Origin: Methanosarcinaceae archaeon
GTDB taxonomy: Archaea > Halobacteriota > Methanosarcinia > Methanosarcinales > Methanosarcinaceae
DNA length: 11,657 nucleotides
Assembly: GCA_030655675.1 (NCBI GenBank)
Contig: JAUSPM010000063.1
Span: 1-11,657, forward strand
Reading direction: 5' to 3'
Position numbers and translations under genes: made by a program. A model generated the notes under the pieces. That model was not told where the DNA came from and searched no databases. It saw only the letters and a list, made by a program, of their open reading frames with translations. This document shows, piece by piece, positions 1 to 5,496 of the stretch. Positions within the stretch are counted from its first letter, which is position 1, and each line of letters starts with the position of its first letter.

Positions 1-70
1 GGTTGATGCATGGGGTTTTAGGTATTTGAATGTGCACTGACATTTCATCAGATAAACAAATACTATATTT

Positions 71-193
71 TTAGCCATGGGTTATTGATATTGCTTTTTT
101 TTTGGTTTCGTGCATGTGATGTGTTCTTGTTTCGGACTCAAAAGAATTTAAAACACGCGGTGATGCATTTTGATGCACAAATTGTGCGGGATT
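71..193. repeat. Direct repeat copy A (J-gene upstream module)
   Basis: This stretch nearly matches 5139-5260: the same GCCATGGGTTATTGATATTGC, a T9 tract, TTTCG, the block CGGACTCAAAAGAATTTAAA and the block GCATTTTGATGCACA. In copy B it is the start codon and upstream region of the J-domain gene on the minus strand. Here only the first three codons (Met-Ala-Lys, minus strand from position 78) survive, and the frame then runs into unrelated sequence. It is therefore a promoter/start duplicate whose gene has been lost or never came along. The stretch from 1 to 289 holds no intact gene. Confidence 0.85.
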
Positions 194-223
194 GAGGTTT
201 GCACGGTTTTGAAGTCCGGGTAG
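181..223 (+). pseudogene. Ferredoxin-tail remnant (copy A)
   Basis: Reading to the TAG at 221-223 gives IEVCTVLKSG, a decayed version of the IEVCPVVKFG end seen at 2357 and 5389. Only the last cysteine of the second cluster motif is left and the CP proline is lost. It is the most degraded of the ferredoxin-tail copies in this window. Confidence 0.55.
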
Positions 224-239
224 ATTCGCTGCATGGGTA

Positions 240-281
240 AAAAGTATACCAGATGGAATATATTCCATGTGGAATACTTTT
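240..281. repeat. Dyad element, copy 1
   Basis: A 42-nt imperfect palindrome centred between 260 and 261. By hand count 19 of 21 base pairs match. The core is ATGGAATATATTCCAT, flanked by AAAAGTATACC on the left and GGAATACTTTT on the right. It lies 8 nt downstream of the ATPase stop codon. It has the same orientation as copy 3 (5407-5450) and the opposite orientation to copy 2 (1889-1924), judged by the TATACC versus GGAATA arms. Confidence 0.85.
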
Positions 282-289
282 CAAGAGTA

Positions 290-1900
290 TTATTTTAGAA
301 GACTCTTTACCTTTGGAATTTGCTTTTCTGTAACAAGAATAATATTTTCATTTTTTGCATATTCGGTCGCCTGTTTAGTGAATCCGCGTCTGCTTATAAA
401 AATGAGTTTTTTGGTTTTTTCTGAAAATTCCGATCTTGCTATTTTTGCCGAAAATTTTTCGAACTCCTTGTAATCAGTCTCTTTTGCGCGCCATTTGATC
501 TCAAATATATAAACAACATCGTCTTTTTCACCTACAAGGTCAAACTCGACCCCGTTTTCCAGATATTTGTCAAGATGGATGTCGAGGGACTTTTCAAGAA
601 CATACTTTAATTCGTATTCCTTCGCAATGCCCAGTTCAGTCGAGGCTTTTTCGAATTTTGCCTCAATATCGCGCACCATATCCTCTATGACTCTTTTTCC
701 AGGCATGGCATCGAACTCTACTCCTTCATATACATTCATGATCCAGTATCGAAAAACAGGATCCCTGAAATAATAAAGATTGTTTTCTTTCACTATGAGG
801 TCAATGTCAACGAGGCGTTCGAGCATGTTTCTTGTGACCCCATTCTCGCGTTTGATGGAATGTGCAATTTCTGAAAGCCTGCGACCGTCTTCTTTTGCTA
901 GTACCCGCAGTATTGTTTTCATAAGTGCATCTCCGCGTACTCTGGACATGCTGCTTTCAAAAAAGTACCTGCACATCAGGTTTATGCTTCCGTTTCGAAG
1001 CAATGTTTCAAGTGCAAATGCTTTCTTTACGCCGGCGGAATTTGTTTCACCGAGTTCGTTCATACGTTCGCAGATCGAATATATGTAAAATGGGTGTCCA
1101 AAAGACAATTCATGGATTTTACCAAGCGTGATTTGGTTCTCGATTCCCGTTATTTTCTGTGCAAGTTCAATACTCGCCTTTTTCTCAAAATACGCTACTC
1201 TTTCAACCCTGAACTGTGCAAAAAGAGGGGAATCTGCCTCGCCGAATATTTTTTCAAGCATCCGTATGGCAGACCCTGCAACCACGTAATGCGTTTTTGA
1301 TTGGGTTTGCAAAACAGAGCGGAACAATCCAATGGTGTCTCGTATTTGTGGAAAATTGTCAATGTCTTTTATTCGCTGGAATTCATCCAGCATAAGTATT
1401 ATTTCAAAATCCTGCTCTTTTGCAAGTTTTTCAGGAAAATCGAATGCCAATTCTAGCAATAACCTTTGGTTTGGTTTTGCTTTGTCAAGTTCATCAAACA
1501 TCGTGTGTACGGTGTCTCTTACAGCCGTACTTTCTACATCAGCGATAATTTTTATGAGGTTGTTAATATCGAGATAAGGCGCAATGTTCTCATCATTTCT
1601 TAACCAGCGCACGATCTGCCCTACATATTGAACAGCGAAAAATTCAGGTGTGGTGTCCAGACGTTCAAAATCCATATAGACCGCAAAGACTGTATCACGA
1701 TTAATTCTTGAAACGTATTCTTTCAGAATGAGACTTTTGCCAATTCTACGCAACCCTATAAAACATATATTTTTGCTAAAACCGTCTATTATTTGCTCGG
1801 TATTTCTTTCAAGCAAAGCAAGTTCAACTGTCCGGTTAGTGAAAAGTTTACGCTCTTTTGTGGGATATATCGTTTCAACTGTTTTGGTAGTATTCCGCAT
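290..1900 (-). CDS. AAA ATPase fused to winged helix and PD-(D/E)XK-like nuclease domain (archaeal ATPase/DUF234 type)
   Basis: 536 aa from the ATG at 1898-1900. A longer frame reaches 2017, but it runs through the CACAGAG repeat array, so that start is rejected. Walker A is GLRRIGKS (residues 49-56) and Walker B is ILMLDEF (168-174). VVAGSA (206-211) looks like the sensor strand. A winged-helix region follows at about 325-385. The C-terminus carries a nuclease-like motif with Asp454 in VEFD and Glu467/Lys469 in FEIKW, the D-x12-E-x-K spacing of restriction-endonuclease folds. These proteins (archaeal ATPase plus DUF234) are abundant and often duplicated in archaea. Their role is not settled, and DNA-linked defence or mobility is often suspected. 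The dyad element overlaps the start codon and a second copy follows the stop. Domain assignment is firm; cellular role unknown. Confidence 0.85.
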   Translation of the reverse strand: MRNTTKTVETIYPTKERKLFTNRTVELALLERNTEQIIDGFSKNICFIGLRRIGKSLILKEYVSRINRDTVFAVYMDFERLDTTPEFFAVQYVGQIVRWLRNDENIAPYLDINNLIKIIADVESTAVRDTVHTMFDELDKAKPNQRLLLELAFDFPEKLAKEQDFEIILMLDEFQRIKDIDNFPQIRDTIGLFRSVLQTQSKTHYVVAGSAIRMLEKIFGEADSPLFAQFRVERVAYFEKKASIELAQKITGIENQITLGKIHELSFGHPFYIYSICERMNELGETNSAGVKKAFALETLLRNGSINLMCRYFFESSMSRVRGDALMKTILRVLAKEDGRRLSEIAHSIKRENGVTRNMLERLVDIDLIVKENNLYYFRDPVFRYWIMNVYEGVEFDAMPGKRVIEDMVRDIEAKFEKASTELGIAKEYELKYVLEKSLDIHLDKYLENGVEFDLVGEKDDVVYIFEIKWRAKETDYKEFEKFSAKIARSEFSEKTKKLIFISRRGFTKQATEYAKNENIILVTEKQIPKVKSLLK

Positions 1901-1924
1901 AGAATATATCCTATGTGGTATACT
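1889..1924. repeat. Dyad element, copy 2, overlapping the ATPase start codon
   Basis: A 36-nt imperfect palindrome centred between 1906 and 1907, with 15 of 18 pairs matching by hand count. It is the inverted counterpart of copies 1 and 3. The ATPase ATG (1898-1900, minus strand) lies inside it and the TATA-like box (1923-1932) abuts it, so a protein bound here would cover the promoter and start codon. An operator role is an inference. Together with copy 1 it also gives the gene a terminal-inverted-repeat layout. Confidence 0.8.
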
Positions 1925-1932
1925 TTTATATA
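1923..1932 (-). promoter_or_regulatory. TATA-like box of the ATPase gene
   Basis: On the minus strand this reads TATATAAAAG, about 23-34 nt before the ATG at 1900. That is the distance expected for a leaderless or near-leaderless archaeal transcript. No Shine-Dalgarno sequence precedes the ATG, which agrees with this. Confidence 0.55.
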
Positions 1933-1985
1933 ATTTGCTGTTTGCGGCATCTATACTAAACAATATCTGCTTTTTGTGACTTTCT

Positions 1986-2064
1986 GCCACAGAGAACACA
2001 GAGAGCACAGAGAGCACAGAGAACGTAGCAACATTCCCTCTGTGTACTCTGTGCGCTCTGTGGC
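1986..2064. repeat. CACAGAG-type repeat with inverted arms
   Basis: The left arm (about 1987-2024) consists of roughly four 9-nt units of the form ACAGAGARC. The right arm (about 2036-2064) is the reverse-complement type, with units of CTCTGTG. The arms can pair across a short spacer into a long hairpin. Similar CACAGAG/CTCTGTG arrays are known as intergenic repeats in many environmental genomes. It encodes nothing credible; the apparent reading frames through it are low-complexity. Confidence 0.75.
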
Positions 2065-2184
2065 TGTAAGGTATAGTTCTAAATTATACTTGCGGAGTAG
2101 TATGCATCTCATTCATTGCAAGGTAGGCGGCATGTCTGATGAAGGTGATCTTTGTTTTGAATGGCGAAAAAAGCGCGCAGGTTG

Positions 2185-2359
2185 ATGCACAGGGTTGAAT
2201 TATCCATCCGGCGCGCCCTCAAGTGTCATGGGTGCGGGGTCTGTGTTGGAAACTGTCCGAATGATGTGATATCTATTGAGGATGGGTGGCTGTTATCGGG
2301 GATGGTGCGTGCATTGTGGGAAATGTATTGAGGTCTGTCCGGTTGTGAAGTTCGGGTAG
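2185..2359 (+). pseudogene. Dicluster 4Fe-4S ferredoxin tail, frameshifted (copy C)
   Basis: Reading from the ATG at 2185 (or upstream from about 2172, ARRL before the Met) gives VELSIRRALKCHGCGVCVGNC, a full C-x2-C-x2-C-x3-C cluster motif followed by PNDVISIEDG. The frame is then lost near 2290-2305. It resumes one frame over at 2306 as CVHCGKCIEVCPVVKFG and the TAG at 2357-2359, a second complete cluster motif. Archaeal PAPS-reductase-like proteins end in a similar RALKC...CPVV tail, so this may be the 3' end of such a gene. A stand-alone polyferredoxin fragment is the alternative. No upstream body of the gene is visible, so it is a fragment and not a functional gene. Confidence 0.7.
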
Positions 2360-2410
2360 GGCGGCGGCTCTTTTTTTGTTTGTGGATTTAACTAAAAACA
2401 ATATGACAAA

Positions 2411-2424
2411 CGCCGCAGGCGGCA
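2411..2424. repeat. GCCGCAGGCGGC hairpin, copy 1
   Basis: A short G+C-rich inverted repeat (GCCGC / GCGGC around AG). A longer perfect version is at 11150-11163 and a degenerate one near 4768-4780. Copies here and near 4768 follow the ferredoxin-tail debris and a CGGCTCTTTTTT stretch, so they belong to the same duplicated module. A transcription-termination role is possible but not shown. Confidence 0.5.
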
Positions 2425-2494
2425 CATTCCGTCATTAACGAACAGATGAGCGCATACAATCGGTTGTTTATGTCTGCCTCATGCACGTAAATGG

Positions 2495-2597
2495 TTACAT
2501 TTTGTAATCGTTTCCCTGCATCCAATTTTCAGTCGGTGACAATTTGTCACCGATAAAATCATCAAATGTCATTCCGTCAACAAAATCAAGTATAAAG
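2495..2597 (-). pseudogene. Possible hepT antitoxin remnant, displaced part
   Basis: The minus strand reads ILDFVDGMTFDDFIGDKL and then PTENWMQGNDYKM to the TAA at 2495-2497. The first part resembles the early section of HepT (DUF86) antitoxins, typically IxxFxxGMxFxxFxxDxK. The rest does not look like HepT, so an internal deletion is likely. The expected N-terminus lies 1.6 kb away at 4150-4227, next to the mntA-like gene, with the hsd/rhuM block between. The identification rests on a short motif recalled from the family. Confidence 0.45.
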
Positions 2598-2724
2598 CAG
2601 TTAAATTTGCATAAATTTGGGCTTGAACGGGTGAAATGCGGTCCTTTTTGTAAATGTAAGATTAAATTTGTGTGGTATTGTGATAAAACACCACCAAAAG
2701 AGTTTAAAAGTCAGGGAAAGTTGA

Positions 2725-2925
2725 ATGAAAGGCACAGATAGTGAAGATGACTTAAAAGGATTATTTGATGATTTGGATGTAAATTCTAATAAATTAGGAA
2801 ACACGGTAGAAAAAAGGAATAAACATCTTGTTAAACTTTTAGAGTCTATTGAAAGTCTTAATCTTGGCAAATATGATGATAACACGATTGATGAAATTGT
2901 GGGTGATATTGAAGGTGCAAAATAA
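2725..2925 (+). pseudogene. hsdM: HsdM with large in-frame internal deletion
   Basis: 66 aa. Residues about 4-52 (GTDSEDDLKGLFDDLDVNSN ... NTID) match my recollection of the segment just before the catalytic domain of type I restriction methyltransferases, normally followed by AFGDAYEYLM. Here NTID runs straight into EIVGDIEGAK, which resembles the usual last residues of HsdM. The SAM-binding and NPPY catalytic region is absent, so it cannot methylate DNA. The stop codon lies 1 nt before the rhuM ATG, the spacing of an intact hsdM-rhuM operon. The N-terminal ~100 residues are also missing. A stop directly precedes the ATG, so translation of this piece is possible but unproven. Confidence 0.65.
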
Positions 2926-2926
2926 T

Positions 2927-3976
2927 ATGAACAATCATAAACCCAATAGCGAAATAATAATTTATCAAGCTGATGACGGTACGCCAAAGATTGAGGTGCG
3001 TATTGAAGATGAAACTATTTGGCTAACACAAGAACAGATGGCTTCTTTGTTCGATAAAGCAAAATCAACTATCAATGAACACATTAAAAACATTTTTACA
3101 GATGGTGAATTAGATGAAAAAGTGGTCATTCGGAAATTCCGAACAACCACTAAACACGGCGCAATAGAGGGAAAAACCCAGATGTCAGATGTGAATCTGT
3201 ATAATCTTGATGTCGTTATTTCCGTAGGGTATCGGGTCAAATCAATACGCGGTACCCAATTTAGAATGTGGGCAACCAAACGCCTGCGGGAATATATCCA
3301 AAAGGGATTTGTTATGGACGATGAGCGTCTTAAGCAAGCCGGTGGCGGAGGGTACTGGAAAGAGCTACTTAATCGCATTCGTGATATTCGAAGCAGCGAA
3401 AAAGTTTTTTATCGCCAAATACTGGATATTTATGCCACGAGCATTGACTACAAATCGAATGCCGATGAATCTATAGTGTTTTTTAAAAAAGTGCAAAATA
3501 AAATCCATTATGCGGTTCACGGACAGACGGCTTCCGAGCTGATTTGCTCGCGTGTTGACGCAGAAAAAGAATTTATGGGTTTAATGACATTTTCGGGCGA
3601 TAGACCTCATTTAGTCGATGCTGTAATTGCTAAGAATTATTTGAAAGAAAAAGAACTAAGAGCATTGAACCAAATCGTTTCCGGGTATCTGGATTTTGCA
3701 GAGCGACAAGCAGAACGGGAGATCCCGATGAAAATGAAGGATTGGGCTCTGCATTTAGACGGTATTTTGACGGCGACCGGCGAACAATTATTACAAAATG
3801 CCGGAAGCATCAGCCATGAAAAAGCCTTGGATAAAGTAAAAACCGAATATAAAAAGTTTCAGTCAAAAACCCTTTCATTGGCAGAGCGGGATTATTTGGA
3901 TGTGATCAAGACCGTGCAGAAAAAGGTTGAGCAAAAAGTAAAATCTGAGAGCCGAGAAACAAAAGCCAAAGGGTAA
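2927..3976 (+). CDS. rhuM: RhuM family protein
   Basis: 349 aa from the ATG at 2927-2929. A longer frame starting at 2849 would overlap the hsdM remnant for 77 nt and is rejected. The start MNNHKPNSEIIIYQ and the segments WLTQEQMASLF, INEHIKNIF, YNLDVVISVGYRVKS and GTQFRMWAT are characteristic of RhuM (first named in Salmonella SPI-3), and the length matches the family. WLTQEQMASLFDKAKSTINEHI looks like a DNA-binding helix-turn-helix near the N-terminus. The last ~40 residues are rich in Lys and Glu. rhuM is commonly found inside type I restriction operons between hsdM and hsdS, exactly the position seen here. Its biochemical role is not established. It is the only full-length gene of this operon fragment. 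Confidence 0.9.
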   Translation: MNNHKPNSEIIIYQADDGTPKIEVRIEDETIWLTQEQMASLFDKAKSTINEHIKNIFTDGELDEKVVIRKFRTTTKHGAIEGKTQMSDVNLYNLDVVISVGYRVKSIRGTQFRMWATKRLREYIQKGFVMDDERLKQAGGGGYWKELLNRIRDIRSSEKVFYRQILDIYATSIDYKSNADESIVFFKKVQNKIHYAVHGQTASELICSRVDAEKEFMGLMTFSGDRPHLVDAVIAKNYLKEKELRALNQIVSGYLDFAERQAEREIPMKMKDWALHLDGILTATGEQLLQNAGSISHEKALDKVKTEYKKFQSKTLSLAERDYLDVIKTVQKKVEQKVKSESRETKAKG

Positions 3977-3997
3977 AAAATAACAAAGGTTAAACAA

Positions 3998-4198
3998 ATG
4001 AATAAAATTGATAAATTAATTATCGATCTTTGCCCTGAGGGTGTTGAGTTTAAAGAGTTGGGGGAAATTGCAAGTTACATACGTGGTGTAACTTACGGCA
4101 AAAAAGACGAAACACAATCAAATGATGGTTGGAAAATTTTGCGCTCAAGTCAAACGTTGCGATGGCACACCCAACCGCAGCAAAGCTGCGGAGTATAA
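3998..4198 (+). pseudogene. hsdS: HsdS specificity subunit, 5' fragment
   Basis: 66 codons. The start MNKIDKLIIDLCPEGVEFKE followed by LGEIASYIRGVTYGKKDE and GWKILRSS is the usual beginning of a type I specificity subunit, leading into the first target-recognition domain. Intact HsdS is about 400 aa. The match ends around position 4155 and the remaining residues (TLRWHTQPQQSCGV) come from junction sequence with a hairpin. It begins 21 nt after the rhuM stop, so the original gene order hsdM-rhuM-hsdS is preserved. It cannot give a working specificity subunit. Confidence 0.8.
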
Positions 4199-4227
4199 CG
4201 ATTAAGATAATCCCTGTCTTCAGACAT
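4150..4227 (-). pseudogene. hepT: hepT antitoxin gene, 5' stub
   Basis: The ATG at 4225-4227 overlaps the last 8 nt of the mntA-like gene (ATGTCTGA), the coupling typical of mntA-hepT pairs. The product begins MSEDRDYLN, a usual HepT start, but after about 11 codons it runs into the hairpin junction of the hsd/rhuM block and stops at 4150-4152. The rest of a HepT-like frame appears to lie at 2495-2597. Confidence 0.55.
4175..4191. repeat. Perfect hairpin at the hsdS/hepT junction
   Basis: CCGCAGC, loop AAA, GCTGCGG: a 7-bp perfect stem. It sits exactly where hsdS similarity stops and hepT similarity begins. AGTATAA directly follows it (4192-4198) and recurs at the other presumed junction (2590-2596). 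Confidence 0.75.
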
Positions 4228-4513
4228 AAACGACCTCTTTGAGTATCCGCTTACCAATTCGAGGTCTTAATGCATTCTTCATTACAAGATCGACTTCAAT
4301 TCCTAAAAAATCGGAAAGATAATTTTTTAGCCCCACAAATGATATGAGTCCAACGGGTTCATCGAACTCAACCAAAATATCAACATCGCTCGATTCGTTT
4401 TGCTGATCTCTGACATACGATCCAAATAATCCGATCTCTTGAACATTGAATAACTTCTTCAACTCAGATCGATGCTCAACGAGTGTTTCCTTTATACTTT
4501 CAGTTGTTTTCAT
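4220..4513 (-). CDS. mntA: MntA-like minimal nucleotidyltransferase (MNT/HepT toxin-antitoxin type)
   Basis: 97 aa from the ATG at 4511-4513; a TTG three codons upstream is a weaker choice. The nucleotidyltransferase signature is complete: GSYVRDQQNESSDVDILVEF gives Gly31-Ser32 and the Asp43/Asp45 pair, and Asp75 in GIEVDLV is the third acidic residue. Length fits the minimal nucleotidyltransferase family. In MNT-HepT systems this protein transfers AMP onto the partner HEPN protein and neutralises it. Here the partner gene begins in overlap but is broken after about 11 codons, so the MNT protein appears orphaned. A TATA-like box 22-30 nt upstream suggests it is still transcribed. Confidence 0.85.
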   Translation of the reverse strand: MKTTESIKETLVEHRSELKKLFNVQEIGLFGSYVRDQQNESSDVDILVEFDEPVGLISFVGLKNYLSDFLGIEVDLVMKNALRPRIGKRILKEVVYV

Positions 4514-4534
4514 GCTCTTCAATTCATCTCTAAT

Positions 4535-4543
4535 CTTTATATA
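4535..4543 (-). promoter_or_regulatory. TATA-like box of the mntA-like gene
   Basis: The minus strand reads TATATAAAG, ending 21 nt before the ATG at 4513. Together with the lack of a clear Shine-Dalgarno site this suggests a leaderless archaeal transcript. Confidence 0.5.
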
Positions 4544-4611
4544 CTTAACATATCCGCAAAAAATTCAGACGTGATATCTGTTCTGAATGGGGGAAGCCCG
4601 CGCGCAGGTTG

Positions 4612-4716
4612 ATGCACAGGGTTGAATTATCCATTCGGCGCGCCCTCAAGTGTCATGAGTAAGGGGTCTGTGTTGGAAAGTGTATCGAGGTCTGTCCGGT
4701 TGTGAAGTTCGGATAG
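4612..4716 (+). pseudogene. Ferredoxin-tail remnant with internal deletion and stop (copy D)
   Basis: From the ATG at 4612 it is nearly identical to copy C (VELSIRRALKCH). The second cluster cysteine codon region GGGTGC has become GAGTAA, a stop at 4660-4662. Reading on gives GVCVGKCIEVCPVVKFG to the TAG at 4714-4716. The segment between the two cluster motifs is missing: copy C has GGAAA and GGGAAA at the two ends of the missing part, so copy D looks like a deletion between these short repeats. Upstream (4514-4611) only the mntA promoter is seen. Confidence 0.7.
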
Positions 4717-4778
4717 GGCAACGGCTCTTTTTTGATTTGTTGATTGAACAAAAAACAATGCGATAAACGGCGCAGGCG

Positions 4779-4791
4779 GTGGTAGTACCAC
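4779..4791. repeat. Short inverted repeat after the J-domain gene
   Basis: GTGGTA and TACCAC separated by one base, about 45 nt beyond the J-domain gene stop. It may act as a pause or termination structure for that gene, but no T-run follows on the minus strand. Confidence 0.3.
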
Positions 4792-4835
4792 AAGAAGCAC
4801 CTTCATCGCCGCATATCGGCAGGGGTAGTTCACAA

Positions 4836-5147
4836 TTAAACATACATGATATTCATAACTTCATTCTCTCTTTGTTTTTGCTCTCTTATTATTTGCCACA
4901 TCTTTTCTTGTTTATTTCTTAGCAGAACATTTCTTGGTTCATTGTCTTTATCATATTGTTTCCGCTTGCTTGGGTCTGATAGTACTGAATAAGCTTCTGC
5001 AATTTTTTTAAACATTTCTTCAGCTTCCGGTAATTTGTTTTTGTCGGGATGATATAGCATAACCAGCCTCCGGTAAGCGGATTTAATATTTTTTTGGGAT
5101 GCTTTCTTATCAACTTCCAATATTTCGTAATATAATTTTTTAGCCAT
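4836..5147 (-). CDS. Small J-domain protein (DnaJ-like co-chaperone)
   Basis: 103 aa. The start MAKKLYYEILEVDKKASQKN, the segment IKSAYRRLVMLYHPDKNK with the catalytic HPD at residues 33-35, and AEEMFKKIAEAYSVLSDPSKRKQYD form a complete J domain (about 4-70), which stimulates the ATPase of Hsp70/DnaK. The remainder is a charged, probably helical tail (KQEKMWQIIREQKQRENE). It lacks the G/F and zinc-finger regions of true DnaJ, so it is a class C (type III) J protein and not the housekeeping dnaJ. No dnaK or grpE is nearby. There is no clear Shine-Dalgarno site. Its start and upstream region are duplicated at 71-193. Confidence 0.88.
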   Translation of the reverse strand: MAKKLYYEILEVDKKASQKNIKSAYRRLVMLYHPDKNKLPEAEEMFKKIAEAYSVLSDPSKRKQYDKDNEPRNVLLRNKQEKMWQIIREQKQRENEVMNIMYV

Positions 5148-5260
5148 GGGTTATTGATATTGCTTTTTTTTTGTTTCGTGCATATGATGTGTTTTTGTTT
5201 CGGACTCAAAAGAATTTAAAACATGCGGCTATGCATTTTGATGCACAGATTGTGCGGGAT
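5139..5260. repeat. Direct repeat copy B (J-gene start and upstream region)
   Basis: The match to 71-193 begins within the first codons of the J-domain gene and extends upstream through a T9 tract to the GATGCACARATTGTGCGGGATT block. The block AATTTAAAAC may hold a TATA-like box for the gene, about 65 nt before its ATG. Offset between the two copies is 5069 nt. Confidence 0.85.
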
Positions 5261-5319
5261 TCTATAGTTGTTATGGCTAACTGATATTTTCATGTGGTAT
5301 TTGATGAGATGGAAGGGGG

Positions 5320-5391
5320 ATTGAGGTCTGAGGTGGGTGTGTTCATTGCGGGAAATGTATTGAGGTCTGTCCGGTTGTGAAATTCGGATGA
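5320..5391 (+). pseudogene. Ferredoxin-tail remnant, second cluster only (copy B)
   Basis: GGCVHCGKCIEVCPVVKFG and the TGA at 5389-5391 give one complete C-x2-C-x2-C-x3-C motif. The in-frame codons just upstream read IEV and a stop, itself a partial duplicate of the downstream IEVC coding sequence. No start codon or first cluster is present. Confidence 0.65.
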
Positions 5392-5406
5392 GGATTCGGT
5401 GGTGAT

Positions 5407-5450
5407 GAAAAGTATACCAGATGGGATATATCCCATGTGGAATACTTTTC
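5407..5450. repeat. Dyad element, copy 3
   Basis: The best copy of the family: 44 nt centred between 5428 and 5429, with 20 of 22 pairs matching by hand count. The core is ATGGGATATATCCCAT, with GAAAAGTATACC and GGAATACTTTTC as outer arms. It lies directly after a ferredoxin-tail remnant, just as copy 1 does, and before the membrane protein. No ATPase gene is attached. Confidence 0.88.
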
Positions 5451-5496
5451 GAATAAATATAAGAATTTATTAATCATTAAATTATTATGTGTATTA

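Noticed and set aside
1901..2017. Longer N-terminus for the ATPase gene
   Set aside because: The extra 39 residues run through the CACAGAG array and the promoter dyad. The ATG at 1900 begins a sensible N-terminus with a TATA-like box at the right distance.
2544..2741. 65-codon plus-strand frame before the hsdM remnant
   Set aside because: It spans the presumed hepT/hsd junction and matches no family. The hsdM similarity is in a different frame.
2849..2926. Upstream start for rhuM
   Set aside because: It would overlap the hsdM remnant in another frame and adds residues unlike RhuM; the ATG at 2927 gives the normal RhuM start.
2601..2987. 128-codon minus-strand frame over hsdM and rhuM starts
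   Set aside because: Antisense of recognised coding sequence, with no ribosome-binding site or family resemblance.
4150..4200. Integron attC-like site at the hairpin junction
   Set aside because: The flanking bases do not fit the RYYYAAC/GTTRRRY core consensus; only the hairpin is real.
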